From: Stenotrophomonas panacihumi
GTDB taxonomy: Bacteria > Pseudomonadota > Gammaproteobacteria > Xanthomonadales > Xanthomonadaceae
DNA: 64,000 bases
Assembly: GCF_001431645.1 (NCBI RefSeq)
Contig: NZ_LLXU01000058.1
Location: 149,150-213,149 of the forward strand
Reading direction: 5' to 3'
Under the pieces are notes generated by a model. The model was not told the origin of the DNA, made no database searches, and saw only the letters and a list, made by a program, of their open reading frames with translations. The position numbers and the translations under genes are program-made. Positions 10,010 to 20,224 of the stretch are shown here, one piece after another (the stretch's first letter is position 1; every line of letters begins with the position of its first letter).

Positions 10010-13000
10010 CTAGAGCGGCGCATCGCTGCGCGCCTGCTCGTGCAGGGCGCTCAGGAAGGCGCGCAGCGAGGCCGGCTTCACTGGCTTGGTCAGCAGGCGG
10101 TAGCCGCGTTCGCGCGCCAGCTGCTTGAGTTCATCGCGGCCATCGGCGGTGAGCAGCGCGCCGGGCACGGGCGCGGCGGAGGCCTCGCGTAGCGCATCGA
10201 GCGTATCCAGGCCGTCGAGGCGGTCGTGCAGGTGGTAGTCCACCAGCATCACGTCCGGTTGCAGGGCCACCTTCTCGATGGCCTCGTCGACGGTGGAGGC
10301 GGTGATGACCTCCACCTGCCAGCGGCCCAACAGCGCGCGCATGCCGTCCAGGATCTCCTGGTCGTTGTCCACGCACAGCACGCGCAAGCCGGACAGCGAA
10401 TCGTCGCGGCTCGGCTGCCGGCTGCGCAGCGCCGGCTGCGGCAGCACCTGCCCGGCCGCCACGCGCGGCAACTGGATCGAGAACATGCTGCCGCGGCCCA
10501 CCTGGCTGCGCGCGTTGAGCTCGTGCGAGAGCAGGCGCGAGATGCGTTGGCAGATCGACAACCCGAGGCCCAGCCCCTGCTCGCCCCAGTCGAACGGCTG
10601 CTGGTAACGGTGGAACTCGTTGAAGATCTGCTGCATGTGGTGTTCGGGAATGCCGGGTCCGGTATCCCACACCTGCAGCTCCACCTGCTCGCCGCGCGGG
10701 CGCACGCCGAGCACGATGCGGCCCTGGCGGGTATAGCGCAGCGCGTTGGCGATGAAGTTCTGCATCACCCGACGCAACAGGCGGCGGTCGCTGCGCACCC
10801 AGATCGGCCGTGCGTGCGCATGCAGGCGCAGGCCGCGGCTCGCGGCGATGGGCGCGTATTGCGCGGCCAGCTCGGCCATCAGCACGCCGGCGTCGAAGTC
10901 TTCGATGGTGGGCCGCAGGCCGCCAGCGTCGAGGCGCGATACGTCGAGCAGGCCGTCCAGCAGTTCCTCGGCGGCGCGCAGCGACGCGTCCACGCGCTCG
11001 GCCAGGTGGCGCTGTTCCTCGTTGTTGTGCGCGGTATCGCGCAGCGCCGAGGCGAACAGGCGCGCGGCGTTGAGCGGCTGCAGCACGTCGTGGCTGATGG
11101 CGGCGAGGAAACGCGTCTTGGACTGCTGCGCCAGCTCGGCTTCCTGCGAGCGCTCGGCCACGCGCTGCTCCAGCGTCTCGTTGGCTTCCAGCAGCGCGTT
11201 CTCGGCGCGCTTGTAGTCGGTGATGTCGTTGTAGCTGGTGACGTAGCCGCCGCCGGGCAGCGCCTGCCCGCGCATCTCGATCACCTTGCCGTCGCTGCGC
11301 GTACGCTCGAACACATGCGGCGAACCGGCGCGCATGTGCCGAATGCGCCGCTCGATCTGGTCCTCGACATCGCCCTCGCCCAGCTCGCCGCGCTCGGCGT
11401 TGTAGCGGATGAGGTCCGCCACAGGCCGGCCGACGTAAAGCATGCCGTCCGGATAGCCGAACAGCTGCTGGTAACGCCGGTTCCAGGCGGTGAGGCGCAT
11501 GTCCGGATCGACCACCGCCACGGCCGCGCTGATGTTTTCCAGCGTGGTGGACAGGATCTCGCGGTTGAAGCGCAGCTCCTGGCCCGCTTCATCGAGTACC
11601 GCCACCACCTCGCCCAGCTCCATGCCGGAGCCACGCAGCAGGCTGGTTAATACCAGCCGCGCGGAGGCGGCGCCGATGGAGGCGGCCAGCAGCCTTTCCG
11701 TGAACTGCACCCAGGCGCGATCGGCCACCGCGTTGGATTGCAGCTCGCGATTGAGCGCAGTGGCCTGCTCCACGAACGCGCGATGCGCGTGACGCTCGCC
11801 CACCACGCGTTCGGCCAGGGTGAGCAGGTCGGAGACATGCACATGGCCCGGCCACGCACCCGCCACGGCCGGGCGCTGCGAATAGGGATCCAGGAACGGC
11901 GCGGCGCGCAGGCGTTCGTCCACGCCGGGGCGCCAGCGCGCGGACACCACCATCATCGCGCCGACATTGGCCAGCAGCGACCAGAACGTGCCGTGCGCGA
12001 GCGAGTCCCAGCCGCTCATGCCGAACAGCTGCTGCGGCCGCAGCCAGGAGATGCCGAACGGGCCGTTGAGCAGCCAGCCGGTATCGAAATCGCCGGCCAT
12101 GGTCATCGCCGGCAACAGCAGCGTATAGCCCCAGGTGGCGAAGCCGAGCAGCATGCCGGCCTCCACGCCCTTGCGGCTGGCCCCGCGCCAGTACAGGCCG
12201 CCCAACACGCCCGGCGCGAACTGCGCCACTGCGGCGAAGGCCATCAGGCCGTAGGAGGCGAGCGTGCTGTCGTTGCTGCTGCTGCGGTAGTAGCCGTAGG
12301 CCATCATCGCCAGCAGCAGGATGGCGACGCGGCGGATCCACAGCACGCGCCCGGCCGCCACCACCGCGTGGCCACGCGAACGACGCAGCAGCACCGGCAT
12401 CACCAGGTCGTTGCTGACCATGGTGGCCAGCGCGATGGAGGCCACGATCACCATGCCGGTGGCCGCCGAGAAGCCGCCGATGTAGGCCACCAGCGCCAGC
12501 ACCGTGTTGCCTTCGGCCAGTGGCAGCGCGAGCACCATGCTGTCGTCGGCCAGCTGCCCGCCGCCGCCGAACAGCGCCACGCCGGCCGAGGCGATCGGCA
12601 CCACCATGGCGGAGATCAGCACCAGGTAGCCGCCGAACAGCCAGCGCGCGCGGCGGATGTCACCGACGTCGCCGCATTCGACCACCGCCACATGGAACTG
12701 GCGCGGCAGGCAGACGATGGCCAGGAAGCTGAGGATGGTCTGCGAGACGAAGCCTACCGAGGGCGTGTGCTCGAACAGCATGCGCGCCGAATCGGTGATG
12801 CGCAGCTGGTGGTCACCCAGCCACGACCACGCGAACAGGCCCACCGCGAGCATCGCCACCAGCTTGATGACCGATTCCAGCGCGATGGCCAGCATCATGC
12901 CGTGGTGGTGCTCGGTGGCATCCGCCTGGCGGGTACCGAACAGCGTGGCGAACAGCGCCATCAGCAGCGCGACGTACAGCGCCGGGTCGGTGAAGAACGA

Positions 13001-13462
13001 GCGTCCGTCGTTGGACTGGCCGGTGAGCACTTCCAGGCTCATCGCCACCGCTTTGTACTGCAGCGCCAGGTACGGGACGATGCCGACCAGCGCGATCACC
13101 GCCACCAGCGCGGCGAGCCGGCGCGAGCGGCCATAGCGCGAGGAGATGAAATCGGCGATGGAGACGGTGTTCTCCGAGCGCGCGATCAGCGCCAGGCGCT
13201 CGATGATGCGCCAGCCGAAGATCAGCAGCAGCAGCGGGCCGAGGTAGATCGGCAGGTAGCCGATGCCATTGCGCACGGCCGTGCCAACCGCGCCGTAGAA
13301 CGTCCACGACGAGCAGTAGACCGCCAGCGCCAGGCTGTAGACCGCCGGGCGCAGCCAGGGCCGGTCCGGATACAGCGGGCGACGGTCGCCCCACCACGCC
13401 ACGCCGAACAGCAGCACGGCATAGCCGACCGACACCAGCAGCAGGATCCAGCTCGAGATCAA
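10010..13462 (-). CDS. Hybrid histidine kinase with sodium:solute-symporter-like sensor, CrbS-like
   Basis: This 1150-aa membrane kinase is built as follows. Residues 1-505 hold about 13 helices homologous to the SLC5/sodium-solute symporter fold. About 530-625 is a STAC-like linker, and a PAS domain covers 635-750 (STTLENISAAVAVVDPDMRLTAWN). A short coiled coil leads to HisKA with His791 in FLAAISHDVLQPLN. The HATPase (NALRYT near 906, DTGPGIPE, GLGLGLSI) is followed by a C-terminal receiver with Asp1075 in DVMLVDYH. This is the plan of CrbS/MxtR, which senses acetate and related compounds and drives acs through CrbR. The gene lies 1.6 kb from acs on the opposite strand. Whether the symporter part transports anything cannot be told. 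Confidence 0.88.
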   Translation of the reverse strand: MISSWILLLVSVGYAVLLFGVAWWGDRRPLYPDRPWLRPAVYSLALAVYCSSWTFYGAVGTAVRNGIGYLPIYLGPLLLLIFGWRIIERLALIARSENTVSIADFISSRYGRSRRLAALVAVIALVGIVPYLALQYKAVAMSLEVLTGQSNDGRSFFTDPALYVALLMALFATLFGTRQADATEHHHGMMLAIALESVIKLVAMLAVGLFAWSWLGDHQLRITDSARMLFEHTPSVGFVSQTILSFLAIVCLPRQFHVAVVECGDVGDIRRARWLFGGYLVLISAMVVPIASAGVALFGGGGQLADDSMVLALPLAEGNTVLALVAYIGGFSAATGMVIVASIALATMVSNDLVMPVLLRRSRGHAVVAAGRVLWIRRVAILLLAMMAYGYYRSSSNDSTLASYGLMAFAAVAQFAPGVLGGLYWRGASRKGVEAGMLLGFATWGYTLLLPAMTMAGDFDTGWLLNGPFGISWLRPQQLFGMSGWDSLAHGTFWSLLANVGAMMVVSARWRPGVDERLRAAPFLDPYSQRPAVAGAWPGHVHVSDLLTLAERVVGERHAHRAFVEQATALNRELQSNAVADRAWVQFTERLLAASIGAASARLVLTSLLRGSGMELGEVVAVLDEAGQELRFNREILSTTLENISAAVAVVDPDMRLTAWNRRYQQLFGYPDGMLYVGRPVADLIRYNAERGELGEGDVEDQIERRIRHMRAGSPHVFERTRSDGKVIEMRGQALPGGGYVTSYNDITDYKRAENALLEANETLEQRVAERSQEAELAQQSKTRFLAAISHDVLQPLNAARLFASALRDTAHNNEEQRHLAERVDASLRAAEELLDGLLDVSRLDAGGLRPTIEDFDAGVLMAELAAQYAPIAASRGLRLHAHARPIWVRSDRRLLRRVMQNFIANALRYTRQGRIVLGVRPRGEQVELQVWDTGPGIPEHHMQQIFNEFHRYQQPFDWGEQGLGLGLSICQRISRLLSHELNARSQVGRGSMFSIQLPRVAAGQVLPQPALRSRQPSRDDSLSGLRVLCVDNDQEILDGMRALLGRWQVEVITASTVDEAIEKVALQPDVMLVDYHLHDRLDGLDTLDALREASAAPVPGALLTADGRDELKQLARERGYRLLTKPVKPASLRAFLSALHEQARSDAPL

Positions 13463-13531
13463 CGCGCCCCCCTCCGGGCGACAGGTGATGCGGGGCAGTG
13501 TACCCGGCGGGGATCGCGTTCAGACGCCGCG

Positions 13532-15922
13532 TTACTGCGGCAACACGACGTCCACGCGATACCGCCTTCCTGCCTCGATCCCGGCGATGGACGCGCCGGG
13601 GCAATCCGCGCCATCGACAACCACCCGCATCGCCGCCACGCCCGCGTCCCGCCGATAGCTCACCTCGAACTCGGCCCCGCGGAAGCGGCGCACCACCCGC
13701 GCCTGCGGCCAGTGCACCGGCAGCTGGGGTTGCACGCGCAGCGCCTCGCCCTCGCCACGCAGGCCGAACAGCTGCTCCACGACATCGCGGTAGACCCAGG
13801 CCACCGTGCCGGTATTGAACAGCTGGCTCGACCGGCCCGCCGTGCGCGGAATCTCGCGCCACGCGCCACGGTAGTAGTTCGGCAGGTACACCGGCAGCTG
13901 GCCGCGCTGCAGCAGGTCGGCGCGCGAGGGGCCGGGGATCATCGCCCGCAGCACGCCCCATGCGCGTTCGCCCTCGCCCACGGCATACAGGCTGTGCAGG
14001 TAGAACGCGGCGGCGTGGTTGTAGACCGCGCCGTTCTCGGCCGAGCCCGGATGCTTCTGGGTCAGCCGGCCCACGTCCTCGCGCATGCCGGTGTACGGCG
14101 GCGCGAGCATGACCGGGCCATAGGGCGTATGCAGCTGGGCTTCCACCGCGTCCAGCAGGCGGGCCTGGCGTTCGGCATCGGCCGTGCCGGCCAGCATCGC
14201 CCAGCTCTGCGGGTTGAGGTAGATCCGGCCTTCGGCGTCGGCCGATACGCCGAAGCGCACGCCGTCGTCGGTGATGCCACGCGCGTACCAGTCGCCGTCC
14301 CACAGCTCGCGGTTCGCGATGGCGTTCACTTCTTCGGCGGCCTGCGCGTAGCGACGCGCCGCGTCCGCGCGGCCATGGCGGGCACACAGGCCCGACCACA
14401 GGCGCAGCGCATAGGCCGTCGCCAGGGTCAGCCAACCCGACACGCCGGTGCCGCGATAGCCGACCATGTTCATCGGGTCGCACCAGTCACCCTGGGCGAT
14501 GTAGCTCAGCCCGCGGGCGTCGCGCGCCTGCAGCAGCCAGTCCATGGCCGCGTCCAGGCGGGCCGCGACATCGAGGCGCCGTCCCTCGCGGTCCTCCACG
14601 ATTTCCTCCAGCAGCGCGCCGTCGCCGGTTTCGCCCAGGTAGGCATCGAGGAAGATCGGCAGCCACACGCAGTGGTCGGTGTGCGGCACCTGGTTGATGT
14701 ATTTCAGCTCGGCCTGTTCGTCGAGCAGGATGCCGTCGGGCATCGCGCCGCTGGCTTCCTGCTGCGAGAGCGCATGCAGCAGCGAGGCGCGCGCCACGCC
14801 CGGCGCCAGGTACGCCATGCCGAGGTGGTCCTGCAGGAAGTTGCGGGTCTGCGGATCGGTGGTCAGGCGGTTGACGTCGCCGTGGTAGAAGACCTGCCGC
14901 GGCAGCCAGTGGTTGACGAGGTTGTCGAACGCGGCATCGGGCGTAGCGATCTCCACGCAGCCACGGCCAGCTTCCAGGTGGGAAGCGTGCGCTGCCGCCG
15001 CCTCGGCGAAGCCCTCGGCGGAGAGATATCGCGCGCGCAGCGCCGCGATCTCCGCCTCGTCATGCGCCGGGCCGAACAGGTAGCGCAGCGTCGTCTCGTC
15101 GCCTGCGTCGAGCACGAGGCGCTGTTGCAGCACCGCGGTCGGCGTTTCGTAGCGCGCGTCGCTGTCGCCCAGCCGCTCCCCGGCCAACGCCGTCGGCGCA
15201 TGCAGGCCGCCCTCGCCCTCGAACGCCGACTGCCTCGCTTCCCAAGCCTCCACCTGCTGTTCGGCCAGCAGGAACGTGCAGTCCTTGAAGTCACGCTGGC
15301 GCCAGTAGTCGGCCACCTTCTGGTACGGCGTGACGCTGCGGCAGACGATGCCGCCCAGCTCGGCGCGATATTCGCCCGACTGGTTCATCCACGACATGTA
15401 GCCCACCGGGAAATACGGATACAGCGACAGCCGCCGCGCCCGCCCGGAGACATTGCGCACCGTGCACGTCCACAGTTCCAGCGGCGCCTCTTCCGGCAGC
15501 TGCACGCGCAGCGCCAGCACGATGCCGTCGAGCTCGATCTCCCAGGCCACGTCGTGCTTGCCCGGCGAGAAGACGAAGCGCTGCGGGGTGGCGCGAACCG
15601 GCTCGTACGGCGCCGACCACAGCGCGCCGGTGTCCTCGTCCTTCACGTAGAAGAAGCGCCCCGGGTGATGCGCGTAGTACGGCTGCTCCGGCTGCATGAA
15701 GGTGCGCGCTTCCAGGTTCGGCGCATGCGCGTACTTGGCCGGCTCCGGCTGCATGAACTGCGCGGTGGCATAGCCGCGGCAGGTCAGCTGGATCATCATC
15801 CGGCGGTTCCACAGGAACGCGCCGGCATTCGGCATGGCGGTGGGGCTGTACAGCGCGTAGCGCTCGCCGTCGGCGACGGGGCCGAGCAGGTCGGTGGTGT
15901 CTTCGGGTTCGTTACGGGTCAT
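13532..15922 (-). CDS. GH94 phosphorylase, probable cellobionic acid phosphorylase
   Basis: This 796-aa cytoplasmic enzyme belongs to glycoside hydrolase family 94, which splits beta-glucosides with phosphate to give alpha-glucose 1-phosphate. An N-terminal beta-sandwich (about 1-310) leads into the (alpha/alpha)6 barrel, with DHLGMAY, the [15 protein letters not shown] segment (475-489, carrying the general-acid Asp) and [17 protein letters not shown]. The GDWCDPMN form, the length near 790 aa and the partner genes fit cellobionate phosphorylase, described in Xanthomonas campestris and Saccharophagus, rather than cellobiose phosphorylase. The products would be glucose 1-phosphate and gluconate. 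It overlaps the upstream symporter gene by 11 bp, so the two are co-translated. Substrate assignment is inference supported by the gluconokinase next door. Confidence 0.82.
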   Translation of the reverse strand: MTRNEPEDTTDLLGPVADGERYALYSPTAMPNAGAFLWNRRMMIQLTCRGYATAQFMQPEPAKYAHAPNLEARTFMQPEQPYYAHHPGRFFYVKDEDTGALWSAPYEPVRATPQRFVFSPGKHDVAWEIELDGIVLALRVQLPEEAPLELWTCTVRNVSGRARRLSLYPYFPVGYMSWMNQSGEYRAELGGIVCRSVTPYQKVADYWRQRDFKDCTFLLAEQQVEAWEARQSAFEGEGGLHAPTALAGERLGDSDARYETPTAVLQQRLVLDAGDETTLRYLFGPAHDEAEIAALRARYLSAEGFAEAAAAHASHLEAGRGCVEIATPDAAFDNLVNHWLPRQVFYHGDVNRLTTDPQTRNFLQDHLGMAYLAPGVARASLLHALSQQEASGAMPDGILLDEQAELKYINQVPHTDHCVWLPIFLDAYLGETGDGALLEEIVEDREGRRLDVAARLDAAMDWLLQARDARGLSYIAQGDWCDPMNMVGYRGTGVSGWLTLATAYALRLWSGLCARHGRADAARRYAQAAEEVNAIANRELWDGDWYARGITDDGVRFGVSADAEGRIYLNPQSWAMLAGTADAERQARLLDAVEAQLHTPYGPVMLAPPYTGMREDVGRLTQKHPGSAENGAVYNHAAAFYLHSLYAVGEGERAWGVLRAMIPGPSRADLLQRGQLPVYLPNYYRGAWREIPRTAGRSSQLFNTGTVAWVYRDVVEQLFGLRGEGEALRVQPQLPVHWPQARVVRRFRGAEFEVSYRRDAGVAAMRVVVDGADCPGASIAGIEAGRRYRVDVVLPQ

Positions 15923-17297
15923 GGCGGGTTTCGGGGGCGGCGTGACGCTCGGCCAGGGCCTGCTGGATATGCGCCAGCTGCGCGTCGTCGAGGGGATAGA
16001 AGCGCATGGTCCAGGCCGCCAGCAAGGCGACGAGGCCGGGGATGACGGTCATCAGCAGCACGATGCCGTGCTGCGAGGCATGGCTCTGCGACTGGTTGGC
16101 CACGTAGCCCATGCCCGCCAGCACCCAGGCGATGGCGGCCGAGGCGATGGCCCCGCCCAGCTTCTGCGAGAACGTGGCGGCGGCGAAGGTGAGCGCGGTA
16201 GCGCGGCGGCCGGTGCGCCACTCGGTGTAATCGGCGGTATCGGCATACATCGCGAACGCGAGCGGCGACTTCGGCCCCAACGCCAGGCCGACCAGGATGT
16301 TGAGCGCGAAGGCGGCCACCAACCCATCCGGCGGCACGAAATACATCGCGCCACTGAGCAGGCCGACCAGCACCATCAGTCCCATCATCAGGCGGCGGCG
16401 GTCGAAATGGCGGGTGAGCAGCGGCGTGGCGGCCGCGCCGATGGCCAGCGCCACCGAATAGCTGCCGAGGAACCAGCCGGTGAGGTCCGGGCGGCCGAGG
16501 TAGTACTTGAAGTAGTAAACGCCCGCGCCGCCGCGCATCACGATGGTCACCATGATGACCAGCGCCAGCACGAACAGCACCAGCCACGGGCGGTTGTGCA
16601 GCAGGTCGGCGACGTCCTGCCGCCACGGGGTGCGCTGGGTGGGCGGCGGCACGACGCGTTCGCGCACGAACGCGAACACGCAGGCGAACAACACGATGGC
16701 GATGACGCCATACAGCATCAACGTGCGCTGCCAGCCGGTGGCGGCATCGCCTTGGCCGAGCGCGGCGACCAGGTCCAGCGTGGCGTAGTTCACGAACGTG
16801 GTGCCGGCGAACGCGGCGATGAAGCGCAGGCTCACCAGCACGGTGCGCTGCTGGCCGTCGGCGGTGATGACGCCGGACAGCGCGGAGTACGGGATGCTCA
16901 CCACCGTGTAGGCCAGCATCATCAGCGAGAAGGTCACGTACGCCCACAGCAGGCGCATGTCCGCCGCCAGCGACGGCACGGTGAAGGCCAGCACGCCGGT
17001 GGCGGCCATCGGCAGCGCGCCCCACAGCAGCCAGGGGCGGAAGTGGCCCCAGCGCGTGCGCGTGCGATCGGCCAGCATGCCCATCAGCGGGTCGGCGATG
17101 GCATCGCCCAGCTTGGTGACGAGGATCAGCGTGCCGACCGCGGCGGCCGGCAGCATCATCACGTCGGTATAGAAGATCAGCAGGAACGCCGAGATGCTGG
17201 CCCAGTAGAGGTTCAGGCCGAAGTCGCCGAAGGCGTACGCGGTCTTCTCGCGCAGCGGCGGGGCGGAACGTGGAGCGTTTTCCTGCGCAGGAGGCAT
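15912..17297 (-). CDS. GPH-type sugar:cation symporter (MFS)
   Basis: This is a 461-aa membrane protein with 12 helices. It begins with the glycoside-pentoside-hexuronide family signature ([21 protein letters not shown]) and has the cytoplasmic motif [21 protein letters not shown] and a matching second-half loop. Relatives (MelB, XylP, LacS types) bring in glycosides with H+ or Na+. The ATG at 17297 was chosen because the N-terminus then aligns with the family; the open frame upstream overlaps the divergent kinase gene. Translational overlap with the GH94 gene suggests it imports the phosphorylase substrate, most likely cellobionate or a similar beta-glucoside. Confidence 0.85.
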   Translation of the reverse strand: MPPAQENAPRSAPPLREKTAYAFGDFGLNLYWASISAFLLIFYTDVMMLPAAAVGTLILVTKLGDAIADPLMGMLADRTRTRWGHFRPWLLWGALPMAATGVLAFTVPSLAADMRLLWAYVTFSLMMLAYTVVSIPYSALSGVITADGQQRTVLVSLRFIAAFAGTTFVNYATLDLVAALGQGDAATGWQRTLMLYGVIAIVLFACVFAFVRERVVPPPTQRTPWRQDVADLLHNRPWLVLFVLALVIMVTIVMRGGAGVYYFKYYLGRPDLTGWFLGSYSVALAIGAAATPLLTRHFDRRRLMMGLMVLVGLLSGAMYFVPPDGLVAAFALNILVGLALGPKSPLAFAMYADTADYTEWRTGRRATALTFAAATFSQKLGGAIASAAIAWVLAGMGYVANQSQSHASQHGIVLLMTVIPGLVALLAAWTMRFYPLDDAQLAHIQQALAERHAAPETRHDP

Positions 17298-17349
17298 GGG
17301 CGGACCGGATGCGGAACGGGACGGGGCGTGCGAGGATGCCGACGCTACA

Positions 17350-17368
17350 CCATCGGCCGAACCGATGG
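17350..17368. promoter_or_regulatory. 19-bp inverted repeat between divergent symporter and gluconokinase genes
   Basis: CCATCGG and CCGATGG form a perfect 7-bp inverted repeat around a 5-bp centre (CCGAA). It lies in the 112-bp gap between the symporter start (17297) and the kinase start (17410), where one repressor could control both directions. No regulator gene lies beside it. Confidence 0.5.
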
Positions 17369-17409
17369 CCGTCGCATGAAAAATTGATCTGTACCTATAA
17401 CGAGCCAAG

Positions 17410-17937
17410 ATGATGACTGCTGCCGCCGACACCCCTGCCTTCGCGATCGTGGTGATGGGTGTATCGGGCAGCGGCAAGAGCACGGTGGCGCAGGCGCTGG
17501 CCGCGCATTACGGCTTCGCGCTGCTGGATGCGGACGATTTCCACAGCGTGGAAGCAAAGGCGCAGATGGCGCGCGGCGAGCCGCTGACCGACGTGCAGCG
17601 CGAGCCGTGGGTGGATACGTTGGGGCAGGCTTTGCGGCAGTGCGTCACACGCGGCAAATCGGTGGTGCTGGCGTTCTCGGGCCTGCGGGCGGCGCATCGG
17701 GCGCGGTTGCGGGCCAGCGGCGTGCCGATGCGCTTCGTCTTCCTGCATGGCACGCCGGCGGTGATCGCCGCGCGGCTCGGGGCGCGCGCCGGGCATTTCA
17801 TGCCGGCGGCACTGCTGGACAGCCAGTTCGAAGCGCTGCAACCACCCGCCGATGAGCCGGACGTGGTGGCGGTGGATATCGATGCGCCGTTGGAGACGGT
17901 CGTGGCCCGGGCGGTGGCGGGGCTGGAGGGTCGATAG
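17410..17937 (+). CDS. gntK: Gluconokinase
   Basis: This 175-aa kinase converts gluconate and ATP to 6-phosphogluconate, which enters the Entner-Doudoroff or pentose phosphate route. The P-loop is GVSGSGKST (17-25). LLDADDFHS (about 39-47), the lid/Arg region (GLRAAHRARLR) and the HFMPAALLDSQFEALQ stretch are standard for the GntK family, and the length matches. It is divergent from the symporter-GH94 operon. This is the strongest clue that the GH94 enzyme releases gluconate. ATG codons occur at 17410 and 17413; the first is kept. Confidence 0.93.
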   Translation: MMTAAADTPAFAIVVMGVSGSGKSTVAQALAAHYGFALLDADDFHSVEAKAQMARGEPLTDVQREPWVDTLGQALRQCVTRGKSVVLAFSGLRAAHRARLRASGVPMRFVFLHGTPAVIAARLGARAGHFMPAALLDSQFEALQPPADEPDVVAVDIDAPLETVVARAVAGLEGR

Positions 17938-18003
17938 CCTCCTGCTTTCCCGCTGGCGCGGCACGGGGCGACAGGACAACGCCTGCCGCCCCCACAAGCT
18001 GCC

Positions 18004-20154
18004 TTACTTGCCCGCCGGCACACCCATCTCTTCCAGCAGCGCCGGCGCCGGATACACCTTCGCCAGCAGCCAGCGCAGGTAGCGCATGTCCACGTGGATC
18101 GCGCGCTTGTAGCGCGGGTCGTACCACCAGCTGGCGCTCACCGCTTCCCAGTTGCTGTCGAAGTTCAGGCCGATCAGCTCGCCGCGCGCGTTGAGCACCG
18201 GCGAACCCGAGTTGCCGCCGGTCGTGTCGAGGTTGGTGAGGAAGTTCACCGTCTGCGTTTTCAGCGCCGGATCGGCGGTGTTCCCGAAGTCGCCCTTGGC
18301 GATCGCCTCCAGCAACGGCTTGGGCGCATCGAACGGCACCTGCCCGGTGTTCTTCTCCACGATGCCGGCCACGGTGGTGACCGGCGCGAACGCCACCGCG
18401 TCGCGCGGCGACAGCGGCTCGACCCGGCCATAGCTGATGCGCAGGGTGCTGTTGGCATCCGGGTACACCGCCCGGCCCTGCTGCTCGCGCCAGGCCACCA
18501 GCGCGCGCATGTACGCCGGGCGCAGGCGCAGCTGCTCGCCCTCGCGCGTCTTGCGCGCGTCCTCGCGCTGCAGCTGGCCGGGCACCAACTGGCGGGCGAG
18601 CGCGATCAGCGCATCGTCGGCCAGCGGCTTGCCGTCACGCGCGGCGGCGAAGCGCGACAGGCGCTCGGCTTCGGTGCCCAGCACGGTGCGCTGGTACAGG
18701 CCGTCCAGCGCCTGCTTCAGCTGCGCCGGCGTGCGGCCGAAGGCGGCATCCAGTTCCGGCGCGCGTTGCGCGTCGGGCAGCTGCTGGTAACGGGTGAGCA
18801 GCGAGGTCAGCAGCGCCTTCTCCACCGTCGGGTCGTAGCGGCGCTGCACCTGCTTGAGCACGCCTTCGATCATGGCCTGGTCGCGCTGCTGGTAGCCGGT
18901 CTCGCGTTCGGCATCCGGCTTGGCCGACTCCAGGCGCAGGCGTTCGAGCATCAGGGCCGAGCGCATCAGCTGAGTCTGGGTCGCGAACGCGCCCAGGATC
19001 AGGTCGCGCTCGCCCAGCGCGGCGCCGTCGGCCAGCGAGGCCTGCAGCGCGGCGATATCCCGCGCATCCTCGCCAGTCGTGGCGGCCAGCATGCCGCGCT
19101 CGTCCTCGGCGCGCAGGCGCACGGCGTCGCTGCGGCGCAGGCCTTCCAGCTCACCGGCGGCGCGCTTGCGGTTGTTCTTCAGCGACTGCAGCTGCGAGGC
19201 GTAGCGGGTCTTCGCCTGCGCGTCGGTCTTGCCGGCCGCCTCGATCACTTCGATCAAGCCATCGAACAGGCTCACGCGGTCCGGCAGCACGTGGTTGACC
19301 TGCTCGTCGAACTCGGCCGCCGTGCGGTGGCGGTAGGTGATGCCGGGGTAACCGGCCAGCATGGCGAAATCGCCGGCCTTCGGACCATCCTTGGCCATCT
19401 GCAGGTGGGCCGGCGGATGGTAGGGCACGTTCTCCGGGCTGTAGTCGGCCGGCTTGCCGTCCTTGCCGACGTAGGCGCGCAGCAGGGTGAAATCGCCGCT
19501 GTGTCGCGGCCACATGAAGTTGTCGATCTCGTCGCCGTAGTTGCCGATGGCGCGCGGGGGCGCGTAGACCAGGCGCACGTCGCGCAGTTCCAGCTGGCGG
19601 ATGCGGTAGAAGTCGCTGCCGTAGTACATGTTGGCCACGCTGCAGCGCACGCTGCCGTCGCGCTCGCAGTCGGCGACGATGCGCTTGCTGGCCGCGTCCA
19701 CCGCGTCGTAATAGGCGCGGCCCTGCTTGCCGCGCGCGTCCTTGAGCACCTCGTCGGTGACCTTGTCGAAGCCGACGGTGACCAGGACGCGGAAGTCCGG
19801 ATTGGCGGCACGCTCGTCGGCGCGGCCGGCGGCGATGAAGCCGTCGTCGATGAAGTTGTGCTCCGGCGAGCTGTTGTACTGGATCACGCCCATCGCGACA
19901 TGGTGGTTGGTCAGCAGCAGGCCGTCGTTGGACACGAACGAGCCGGTGCCGCCGCCGACCTTGACCACCGCGCTCAGCGGCGCGCGGGTGACGTCGGCCA
20001 GATCCTTCGGGTCGCCCTTGAAGCCGGCCTCGCGCAGCGGCTTGGCCAGCGCCGGCAGCTGGGTGGGCATCCACATGCCTTCGTCGGCACGGGCGGAGGT
20101 GGTCAGCGCCAAGCCCAGCGCGAGCGAGGCGGTGAGGGTGTTGCGAAGCGGCAT
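18004..20154 (-). CDS. S46 family dipeptidyl-peptidase (DPP7/DPP11 type)
   Basis: This 716-aa periplasmic serine exopeptidase removes dipeptides from peptide N-termini. A signal peptide (MPLRNTLTASLALGLALTTSARA) precedes a chymotrypsin-like double barrel split by a large helical domain. The triad reads His85 (LTNHHVAMG), Asp221 (RHSGDFTLL) and Ser649 (GGNSGSPVL). The specificity residue 18 positions after the serine is Ser667 (NFDSNWE). Published DPP11 enzymes have Arg there, for Asp/Glu at P1; DPP7-type enzymes, including DAP BII of Pseudoxanthomonas mexicana, have Gly. Acidic specificity therefore looks unlikely. An ATG at 20163 is an alternative start. It probably feeds extracellular peptides to this amino-acid-using lineage. 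Confidence 0.9.
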   Translation of the reverse strand: MPLRNTLTASLALGLALTTSARADEGMWMPTQLPALAKPLREAGFKGDPKDLADVTRAPLSAVVKVGGGTGSFVSNDGLLLTNHHVAMGVIQYNSSPEHNFIDDGFIAAGRADERAANPDFRVLVTVGFDKVTDEVLKDARGKQGRAYYDAVDAASKRIVADCERDGSVRCSVANMYYGSDFYRIRQLELRDVRLVYAPPRAIGNYGDEIDNFMWPRHSGDFTLLRAYVGKDGKPADYSPENVPYHPPAHLQMAKDGPKAGDFAMLAGYPGITYRHRTAAEFDEQVNHVLPDRVSLFDGLIEVIEAAGKTDAQAKTRYASQLQSLKNNRKRAAGELEGLRRSDAVRLRAEDERGMLAATTGEDARDIAALQASLADGAALGERDLILGAFATQTQLMRSALMLERLRLESAKPDAERETGYQQRDQAMIEGVLKQVQRRYDPTVEKALLTSLLTRYQQLPDAQRAPELDAAFGRTPAQLKQALDGLYQRTVLGTEAERLSRFAAARDGKPLADDALIALARQLVPGQLQREDARKTREGEQLRLRPAYMRALVAWREQQGRAVYPDANSTLRISYGRVEPLSPRDAVAFAPVTTVAGIVEKNTGQVPFDAPKPLLEAIAKGDFGNTADPALKTQTVNFLTNLDTTGGNSGSPVLNARGELIGLNFDSNWEAVSASWWYDPRYKRAIHVDMRYLRWLLAKVYPAPALLEEMGVPAGK

Positions 20155-20224
20155 CGGAGGCATCCCGGAAAGGCAGGCCGTGACCTTAGCGGCCCGCCCG
20201 TCCGGGGGCAATCAGGGGGTGCGC

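Noticed and set aside
11738..16045. A 1435-codon open frame on the + strand opposite the kinase and GH94 genes
   Set aside because: It is a GC-rich shadow of two clear minus-strand genes, crosses their boundary, and its product is His/Arg/Gln-rich with no domain.
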